Below the pieces are notes generated by a model, which saw only the letters and a program-made list of their open reading frames with translations, searched no databases and was not told the DNA's origin. A stretch of DNA of 19,930 bases from JAMWZF01 sp041628615 (GTDB taxonomy: Bacteria; Pseudomonadota; Alphaproteobacteria; Rhodobacterales; Rhodobacteraceae): positions 1 through 19,930 of the forward strand of contig JBFKOW010000047.1 of assembly GCA_041628615.1 (NCBI GenBank), given 5' to 3'. The stretch's first letter is position 1. The number at the start of each line of letters is the position of its first letter. Shown here one piece after another: positions 14,910-19,930 of this stretch. Position numbers and translations under genes: made by a program.

Positions 14910-15769
14910 GCCGGCTCCGTCACCGGGAGACGCGCGAGCGCCGCCCCGGCCCGCGCCGCCTCGGCCGAGAGCACCGGCCAGTCCGGCACGTCGTTGTCCC
15001 ATTCGATCAGGATCGGCTTCGGCCCGGTCCGCCGCAGCGCGAGGTCGAGCAGGGCCCAGACCGGGTCCGCCACCTCGCGGCCGTGGCTGTCGATCAGCAG
15101 CGGCGCGCCGTGATCGTCGGCATCCTCGTCGTGTCCGCCAAGGTGGATCTCGCCCACATGGGCGGCGGGGAAGGCGGCGATGTAGTCCTGCGGCGAGGTC
15201 TGCAGGTTGGTGGCCGACACGAACACGTTGTTGACGTCGAGCAGCAGGCCGCAGCCGGTGCGGCGCACGACCTCGGCCAGGAAATCGGTCTCGGACCAGT
15301 CGGATTCGACGAAGGCGAGGTAGGAGGACGGGTTCTCGAGCAGCATCCGCCGGCCGAGAACGTCCTGCACCTCGTCGATGTGATCGGCGACACGCGCCAG
15401 CGTCGCGGCGGTGTAGGGCAGCGGCAGCAGGTCGTTCAGGAAGGCGCCGTCATGGGTGGACCAGGCGAGGTGTTCGGAGAAGCTCGCCGGCCGGGCCCAG
15501 TCGCAGAGGTCCCGCAGCCGGGCGAGGTGGTCGGGGTCGAGCCGGCCCGCGCCGCCGATCGACAGGCCGACGCCGTGGATCGACAGCGGGAAGCGCTCGG
15601 CGAGATGGCGCAGCTGCGCTCGGGGGCGTCCGCCGGCGCCCATGTAGTTCTCGGCATGGACTTCCAGCCAGCCGACCGGGCCGGGATCGTCGAGGATCGC
15701 CGCGTAGTGTTGCGGCTTGTAGCCGACCCCCGGGAGATCGGGCAGGCGCGTGACGGCAATGTCCGGCAT
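14906..15769 (-). CDS. bufB: MNIO-family (DUF692) peptide-modifying enzyme
   Basis: A 287-residue TIM-barrel multinuclear non-heme iron oxidase. Family signatures are GVGYKPQHY (14-22), LEVHAENYM (35-43), SIHGVGLSIG (63-72), SEHLAW (98-103), LLENPSSYL (143-151), LLLDVNNVFVSATN (175-188), EIHLGGH (207-213) and LIEWDND (254-260). Likely iron ligands are among His65, His100, Glu145, Asp178, His209, His213, His229 and Glu256. Related MNIOs convert Cys residues of precursor peptides to oxazolone-thioamides or thiooxazoles using Fe and O2. The predicted substrate is the BufA peptide encoded 62 nt upstream. ATG 15769 has a GGAGG site. It is expected to act in the cytoplasm before export of the peptide. 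Confidence 0.93.
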   Translation of the reverse strand: MPDIAVTRLPDLPGVGYKPQHYAAILDDPGPVGWLEVHAENYMGAGGRPRAQLRHLAERFPLSIHGVGLSIGGAGRLDPDHLARLRDLCDWARPASFSEHLAWSTHDGAFLNDLLPLPYTAATLARVADHIDEVQDVLGRRMLLENPSSYLAFVESDWSETDFLAEVVRRTGCGLLLDVNNVFVSATNLQTSPQDYIAAFPAAHVGEIHLGGHDEDADDHGAPLLIDSHGREVADPVWALLDLALRRTGPKPILIEWDNDVPDWPVLSAEAARAGAALARLPVTEPA

Positions 15770-15791
15770 CGGGGTCCTCCGGTCGGGTCAT

Positions 15792-15819
15792 GGCAAGGCG
15801 GCGGACCGGCCGCCTTGCC
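15792..15819 (-). promoter_or_regulatory. Hairpin between bufA and bufB, predicted mRNA stabiliser or attenuator
   Basis: A perfect 10-bp inverted repeat, GGCAAGGCGG and CCGCCTTGCC, surrounds an 8-nt loop. It begins 12 nt after the bufA stop and ends 22 nt before the bufB start. No T-tract follows, so full termination is unlikely. Such a hairpin would allow more bufA than bufBC product, which suits a peptide-plus-enzyme operon. Confidence 0.6.
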
Positions 15820-15831
15820 GTCTGGTTCGGA

Positions 15832-16137
15832 TCAGGAAGCGGGCAGGTCGCGCTCGAGCGCTTCCAGCGAGCCCATCCGCTCGACTCCGTCCGCCGCGTC
15901 CGTGATGGTGATGGACTCGCAGGTCCCGGCGGGGACGAGGGTCCAGGAATTGCCCTGGTAGTCGACCGTGGAGGTGCCGGCGCAGGTGGTGCCCGGCCCC
16001 GCGGCGCAATCGTTCTCGCCGGCGAGGCTCACGCCGTAGCACTTCTCGTTCTCCTGGGCCGCGGCGGTGGTGGCGAGGCCGGCGATCGCCGTGGCGACGG
16101 TGGCGGCAAGGGCAAGGGTCTTGGTGGTGTTGGACAT
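15832..16137 (-). CDS. bufA: Bufferin precursor peptide (DUF2282 family)
   Basis: A 101-residue precursor. Residues 1-27 are a Sec signal peptide (lysine at 6, hydrophobic run, TTAAA before Gln28). The mature region holds exactly four Cys, at 33, 44, 52 and 73, in the DUF2282 pattern EKCYGVSLAGENDC, GTTCAGTSTVDYQGNSW, LVPAGTC. In characterised relatives (for example in Caulobacter) some of these cysteines are modified by the MNIO enzyme and the exported peptide binds copper, protecting cells from copper stress. Modification and copper binding here are inferred from family and context. The tail ERMGSLEALERDLPAS carries no Cys. An AAGGAA ribosome-binding site precedes the ATG. It leads the bufA-bufB-bufC-doxX operon. 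Confidence 0.93.
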   Translation of the reverse strand: MSNTTKTLALAATVATAIAGLATTAAAQENEKCYGVSLAGENDCAAGPGTTCAGTSTVDYQGNSWTLVPAGTCESITITDAADGVERMGSLEALERDLPAS

Positions 16138-16194
16138 GGAACATTTCCTTGTGGGTCAGAAATCGCGGCCGCCCATGCCGGGCGACGTCCTGAG

Positions 16195-16223
16195 CCTAGG
16201 AGTTGGGGAGCCATTCTTCCTAC
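16195..16223 (-). promoter_or_regulatory. Candidate promoter of the bufferin operon
   Basis: On the minus strand GTAGGAAGAAT (16223-16213) is followed 12 nt later by CCTAGG (16200-16195), about 60-85 nt before the bufA ATG. Its GGAA-type upstream element could be recognised by an ECF sigma factor, which control bufferin operons in other bacteria. No sigma or anti-sigma gene is in the window and the match to any known consensus is loose. Confidence 0.3.
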
Positions 16224-16316
16224 TCACGACGCCGTGCCTCGCGCTGCCGTGAGGATCCGGCATCGCGCACCGGCCGCCCGACCCCGGTTTCCGCCTGCCG
16301 CCGCCGGGACGGAGAT

Positions 16317-16401
16317 GGAATGTTACAGCTTCCGGGACGGGAATGTTTCATTCCTGCGGGGCGGCCGCACACCGGTCGGGCCGGATTGCGCGGAATGTTA
16401 C
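16317..16401. repeat. Three direct copies of GGAATGTT(A/T)C upstream of bufA
   Basis: GGAATGTTAC occurs at 16317-16326 and 16392-16401 and GGAATGTTTC at 16340-16349. The middle copy is part of a perfect inverted repeat GGAATG-TTT-CATTCC (16340-16354). All lie in the 270-nt gap between the Hint gene stop and bufA, 180-265 nt before the bufA start. Read on the minus strand they are G(T/A)AACATTCC. They could be operator half-sites or promoter -35 elements. No other gene or clear terminator occupies this gap. Confidence 0.6.
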
Positions 16402-16407
16402 CGGCGG

Positions 16408-17412
16408 TCAGGCCAGCAGCGCCGCCTCGCGGGCGGTGAGGGCCGGCAGGGCGCAATCGCCGGTCTGCAGGTCCGCCTCGGGGAACAGGAAGTCGAACTC
16501 GGCCCGGCCCTCCGGATCGATCGCGCGGCGCGCGACCGGGCCGGTATGCAGGGATTCCGCCCACTGCCCGTTGGCCCGCACCAGGGCGTGCACCGGCAGC
16601 AGGAGGTGGTGGTAGGAGACCGCCGAGATCCGGTGATCGACAAAGACGTTGCGGCCGTTGCACAGCGCCTTCGCGGGGGCGAGCACCTCGGCCGCGCCGA
16701 ACAGGAGTTCGGCCTTCCACCCGCCCACCAGCACCCGGTGCTGCGGCGAGACGACGAGATCGTCGGCCGACGGGTCCGGCGCCATGATCCGGATCGGGCG
16801 CACGTGCGGGTTGAGCAGGAGGTCCCAGCTCGACAGCGCGCGCGCCCCGACCCAGCGCACCGGCTGCTGGCCGTGGTCGCGGGTCACGACCCGGTCGCCC
16901 ACCTCGAGCGACTCGACCGGGCAGGGCCCGTCGGGCGTGTCGATCAGGGTGCCGGAGGCGAAGCAGATCGTGTCCCGCGGCTCCGCCGGACCGTCCGCAG
17001 TCGACGAGAAACGGTAGGTCCGGCCCGGTGCGAGCGGGGCGCTCGGGAACACGATCAGGTTCTCGGCCGCCGTGCCAGGCCCGGTGCCGATCCGCGCGAC
17101 GACGAAGGTGATCGCGGGCGCGTCGTTCGTGGTCAGCACGAACTCCGCCGCGATCTTCGAGCCCGCCGGGTAGGTGACGCCGTTAAGGTCGAGGTCTTCG
17201 CACAGCGCCGAAAGGGCGCGGCTCTCGGCCTCGGCGTCATCCGCATCGCCGTCGTCGGCACGGACGCGGAAGGCCACCGTTCCGGCGGCGCTGTCCAGCG
17301 TCGCGGAACTGCCGACCGCGAAGTCGCCGGTCGTCATGGTCGCGTTCCCGGGGTCCGCCAACGCTCCCGCGAAGTCGGACAATTTCCATCCCACGACCTC
17401 GAAGTCGGTCAC
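16408..17412 (-). CDS. Hint-domain (Hint_2) protein
   Basis: A 334-residue protein with an N-terminal beta-rich region (1-140, acidic around RADDGDADDAEAE) and a C-terminal Hedgehog/intein-type Hint_2 domain starting at Cys150 (TICFASGTLIDTPDG), followed by VESLEVGDRVVTRDHG and VSPQHRVLV (His225). In this alphaproteobacterial family the Hint module is often fused to RTX-like or other secreted proteins; whether it cleaves itself is unknown. No C-terminal His-Asn splicing dipeptide is visible, so intein-like splicing is not supported. GTG 17412 is preferred over TTG 17469 because GGAGAG lies just upstream. There is no signal peptide; type I secretion is possible but no RTX repeats are seen. Role unknown. 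Confidence 0.83.
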   Translation of the reverse strand: MTDFEVVGWKLSDFAGALADPGNATMTTGDFAVGSSATLDSAAGTVAFRVRADDGDADDAEAESRALSALCEDLDLNGVTYPAGSKIAAEFVLTTNDAPAITFVVARIGTGPGTAAENLIVFPSAPLAPGRTYRFSSTADGPAEPRDTICFASGTLIDTPDGPCPVESLEVGDRVVTRDHGQQPVRWVGARALSSWDLLLNPHVRPIRIMAPDPSADDLVVSPQHRVLVGGWKAELLFGAAEVLAPAKALCNGRNVFVDHRISAVSYHHLLLPVHALVRANGQWAESLHTGPVARRAIDPEGRAEFDFLFPEADLQTGDCALPALTAREAALLA

Positions 17413-17526
17413 GTCGGCTCTCCGTCCTTGGGCCGGGCCAAGCCCTACCGCAAAGACGTTTGCCGCCAATTAACGGCGGAACCGAGGCGCTGAAATGGAC
17501 AATGGAGGGAGTTTTCCGGAACCGCC

Positions 17527-19476
17527 TCAGCGCCGCAGGTCGGGCGGCCGGGCCTCCAGGCTGAGTTGCGCGGTGATCTCGTCCAGCGTTGCCGAAGCGG
17601 TCTGCTTCTCGCCCAGCCGGCGGACCGAGACCGTGCGCTCGGTCACCTCGCGGCCGCCGACGGCCAGGATGACCGGCACCTTGCCGACCGAATGCTCCCG
17701 CACCTTGTAGTTGATCTTCTCGTTGCGGATGTCGGCCTCGGCGCGGACCCCGGCGGCGGTCAGCGCGGCGACCACATCCGCGACATAGGCGTCGGCCTCC
17801 GAGGTGATCGAGGCCACCACGACCTGTCGCGGCGCGAGCCAGAACGGCAGCTTGCCGGCGTGTTCCTCGATCAGGATGCCGAGGAACCGTTCGAAGCTGC
17901 CGAGGATCGCCCGGTGCAGCATCACCGGCCGGTGCTTGGCCCCGTCGGCGCCGATATAGACCGCGTCCAGCCGCTCGGGCAGGACGAAATCGGCCTGGAA
18001 GGTGCCCAGTTGCCATTCCCGGCCGATCGCGTCGGTGAGCTTGAAGTCGAGCTTCGGCCCGTAGAAGGCGCCCTCGCCCGGGTCCAGTTCGAAATCGTCG
18101 GTGACGGTGCGGATCGCCGCCTCCAGCGCGGCCTCGGCCTTGTCCCACACCGCGTCGCTGCCGGCACGCACCTCGGGCCGGGTCGAGAACTTGATGTCGA
18201 AGCTGTCGAAGCCGAGATCGCGGTAGACCTCGGACAGCATCCGGATGAAGCGGGCGGTTTCGTCCCGGATCTGGTCCTCGGTGCAGAAGATGTGGGCGTC
18301 GTCCTGGGTGAAGCCGCGCACCCGCATCAGCCCGTGCAGCGCGCCCGAGGGTTCGTAGCGGTTGCAGGCGCCGAACTCGGCCATCCGCAGCGGCAGGTCG
18401 CGGTAGGACTTGAGACCCTGGTTGTAGACCTGGACGTGGCAGGGGCAGTTCATCGGCTTGAGCGCGTTGATCGCCTTCTCGCGGGCGTGCTCCTCGTCCA
18501 CCTCGACGATGAACATGTTCTCCTGGTACTTCTCCCAGTGGCCCGAGGCCTCCCACAGCTTGCGGTCCACCACCTGCGGGGTGTTCACCTCGACGTAGCC
18601 GTAGCGGCGCTGGGTGCGGCGCATGTAGTCCTGCAGGGTGGTGTAGATGGTCCAGCCGTCCGGGTGCCAGAACACCTGGCCGGGGGCCTCCTCCTGCATG
18701 TGGAACAGGTTCATCTCGCGGCCCAGCTTGCGGTGGTCGCGCTTGGCGGCCTCCTCCAGCATGTGAAGGTGGGCCTTGAGCTGGTCGCGGTTGAGGAAGG
18801 CGGTGCCGTAGATCCGCTGCAGCATCGGCCGCGAACTGTCGCCGCGCCAGTAGGCGCCGGCCACGCTCATCAGCTTGAAGGCGTCCGCCGGGACCTGCCC
18901 GGTGTGCTGCAGGTGCGGGCCGCGGCAGAGGTCCTGCCAGTGCCCGTGCCAGTACATCCGGATCGGCTGGTCGCCGGGGATCGCCTCGATCAGCTCGACC
19001 TTGTAGGGTTCGCCCGAGGCTTCGTAGAACTTCACCGCCCGGTCACGGTCCCAGACCTCGGTGGTCACCGGATCGCGGCGGTTGATGATCTCCTTCATCC
19101 GGGCCTCGATCCGGCCGAGATCCTCGGGTGTGAAGGGCTCGGTCCGGTCGAAATCGTAATACCAGCCGTTCTCGATCACCGGGCCGATGGTGACCTTCAC
19201 GTCGGGCCAGATCTCCTGCACCGCGCGGGCCATGATGTGGGCGAGGTCGTGGCGCACCAGTTCGAGGGCGGGCGCGTCGTCCTTCATGGTGTTGATGGCG
19301 ATGGCGGCATCGGCCTCGATCGGCCATTGCAGGTCCCAGTGGACGCCGCCGACTGTCGCGCTGATCGCCTTCTTTCCCAGCGAGGTGGAGATGTCCGCGG
19401 CCACCTCGGCCGGGGTCACGCCGGCGGGATAGCGGCGCGCGTTGCCATCGGGAAATGTCAGGGAGATCTCGGCCAT
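17527..19476 (-). CDS. thrS: Threonine-tRNA ligase
   Basis: A full-length 649-residue class II synthetase that charges tRNA-Thr in the cytoplasm. An N-terminal TGS domain (about 1-62) is followed by the editing domain, with HDLAH (76-80) and CRGPH (184-188) supplying its His/Cys residues. The catalytic core has Zn ligands Cys344 (MNCPCH), His395 (DDAHIF) and His521 (VMLHRAILGS), and motif 2/3 sequences such as MAEFGACNRYEPSGALHG and HRAILGSFERF. The C-terminal anticodon-binding domain has PFWLAPRQVVV and IRNEKINYKVREHS. ATG 19476 has an AGGAG site; the frame extends upstream by 128 codons of low-quality sequence that shadows the divergent gene. No T-box or other structured leader is seen. Transcribed toward the Hint gene with a 114-nt gap. 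Confidence 0.97.
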   Translation of the reverse strand: MAEISLTFPDGNARRYPAGVTPAEVAADISTSLGKKAISATVGGVHWDLQWPIEADAAIAINTMKDDAPALELVRHDLAHIMARAVQEIWPDVKVTIGPVIENGWYYDFDRTEPFTPEDLGRIEARMKEIINRRDPVTTEVWDRDRAVKFYEASGEPYKVELIEAIPGDQPIRMYWHGHWQDLCRGPHLQHTGQVPADAFKLMSVAGAYWRGDSSRPMLQRIYGTAFLNRDQLKAHLHMLEEAAKRDHRKLGREMNLFHMQEEAPGQVFWHPDGWTIYTTLQDYMRRTQRRYGYVEVNTPQVVDRKLWEASGHWEKYQENMFIVEVDEEHAREKAINALKPMNCPCHVQVYNQGLKSYRDLPLRMAEFGACNRYEPSGALHGLMRVRGFTQDDAHIFCTEDQIRDETARFIRMLSEVYRDLGFDSFDIKFSTRPEVRAGSDAVWDKAEAALEAAIRTVTDDFELDPGEGAFYGPKLDFKLTDAIGREWQLGTFQADFVLPERLDAVYIGADGAKHRPVMLHRAILGSFERFLGILIEEHAGKLPFWLAPRQVVVASITSEADAYVADVVAALTAAGVRAEADIRNEKINYKVREHSVGKVPVILAVGGREVTERTVSVRRLGEKQTASATLDEITAQLSLEARPPDLRR

Positions 19477-19644
19477 GTCGGCTCTCCTCGTCGGTCTGGC
19501 GCCCACGGAACGCCCGGTTGCGGGTAATCTCCGCGCGACATGCCGGGTGCCGCCGGGCAGGTCAAGGGGCGGGAACCGGGCGGGGCGCTTTTGCCCTTGC
19601 GAGGCCGCCCCGGTCTGACACTCTGTGGTCGGGGGAGACTGGCC

Positions 19645-19930
19645 ATGCGCGACTTCGACGAGATCCTCGCCATCGCGGCGGAACGCAAGGGCGGCGCGGA
19701 GGCGGCGCTGGCCGGAGCCCCGGTGCCGGCAGACCCGGCGGCGCTCGCCGCCATCCCCGACGACCGCTGGCTGGCCGAGATGACCCGCGCGGTGTTCCAG
19801 GCCGGGTTCAACTGGACCGTGATCGAGAAGAAATGGGACGGCTTCGAGGCCGCCTTCCACGGCTTCGACGTGGGCCGCTGCGCGCTGATGTCCGACGACT
19901 GGCTGGACGACCTGCTGGCCGATGCCCGGA
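19645..19930 (+). CDS. DNA-3-methyladenine glycosylase I-like protein, 3' end outside window
   Basis: The frame opens at ATG 19645 after a GGGGGAG site and stays open to the end of the window (95 codons seen). MRDFDEILAIAAERKGG begins the protein, and VFQAGFNWTVIEKKWDGFEA followed by FHGFDV and MSDDWLDDLLAD match the Tag/adenine glycosylase family (HhH-GPD superfamily), where the NWxxIxxKWxxFxxAF block is conserved. Members excise 3-methyladenine from alkylated DNA. The catalytic end of the domain lies outside, so activity cannot be judged. This group often carries a longer N-terminus than E. coli Tag, as seen here. It is divergent from thrS across 168 nt with no clear regulatory site. Confidence 0.85.
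   Translation, partial: MRDFDEILAIAAERKGGAEAALAGAPVPADPAALAAIPDDRWLAEMTRAVFQAGFNWTVIEKKWDGFEAAFHGFDVGRCALMSDDWLDDLLADAR

Noticed and set aside
15790..17493. A 567-codon plus-strand frame opposite bufA and the Hint gene
   Set aside because: Antisense to two recognisable genes and spans their intergenic gap; product is Arg/Gly-rich without motifs.
17445..17500. Short inverted repeat CCGCC...GGCGG around AATTAA as a thrS terminator
   Set aside because: Only a 5-bp stem with no T-tract; too weak to list as a feature.
17566..19527. A 653-codon open frame on the plus strand
   Set aside because: It lies fully antisense to thrS, whose motifs are unmistakable. The translation is His/Arg/Gly/Asp-rich with no family resemblance, as expected from the opposite strand of a GC-rich gene.
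19580..19640. TTGCGA plus ACTCTG as a promoter for the glycosylase gene
   Set aside because: The -10 element is poor and similar pairs arise by chance in this composition.
1..19930. tRNA, rRNA, CRISPR array, insertion sequence, prophage or integrase
   Set aside because: I looked for cloverleaf-like sequences, regularly spaced repeats, transposase motifs and terminal inverted repeats and saw none I could support.

Overview
The window is very GC-rich with a strong third-position G/C bias. It looks like chromosomal DNA of an alphaproteobacterium, most likely the Rhodobacteraceae/Paracoccaceae group. The support is a VPLPA-type C-terminal sorting signal, two DUF1194 proteins, a stand-alone Hint_2 protein, an XRE regulator overlapping sdhE, an LdtR-like MarR regulator and ThyX. 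I see no rRNA, tRNA, CRISPR array, transposase or prophage gene.

Layout. 1-1741: 3' part of a secreted beta-helix protein with a VPLPA-CTERM tail, followed by a strong stem-loop. 1815-2363: a broken DUF2461 gene on the minus strand. 2584-3954: a MATE transporter, convergent with a small conserved hypothetical gene (3961-4374). 4493-5698: an aspartate aminotransferase, divergent from an XRE regulator-sdhE pair (5774-6471). 6565-7074: an LdtR-like MarR regulator, converging on a translationally coupled minus-strand operon (gloA, DUF1194, DUF1194; 8979 to 7068). 9042-11325: a surface lipoprotein with its Slam outer-membrane translocator, divergent from thyX (11527-12435). 12561-12767: a cold-shock gene, divergent from an ArsC/Spx-like gene and a four-helix membrane protein (12932-13674). 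13607-16137: a complete minus-strand bufferin operon (bufA, bufB, bufC, doxX). 16408-17412: a Hint-domain protein. 17527-19476: thrS. 19645-19930: the 5' part of a 3-methyladenine DNA glycosylase I-like gene.

The most interesting system is the bufferin operon. It encodes a four-cysteine secreted DUF2282 precursor peptide, an MNIO (DUF692) enzyme expected to modify its cysteines, a DUF2063 partner and a DoxX membrane protein. In characterised relatives such peptides bind copper in the periplasm. The operon has a perfect 10-bp hairpin between precursor and enzyme genes, and three copies of the decamer GGAATGTT(A/T)C lie upstream of the precursor gene. Two other units deserve attention: the Slam-lipoprotein pair, which implies a protein displayed on the cell surface, and the gloA-DUF1194-DUF1194 operon, which pairs two secreted von Willebrand A-like proteins of unknown function with a glyoxalase.

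Most starts were assigned from ribosome-binding sites, 4-bp stop/start overlaps and the onset of family similarity. All family assignments come from reading the translated sequence, without database searches.
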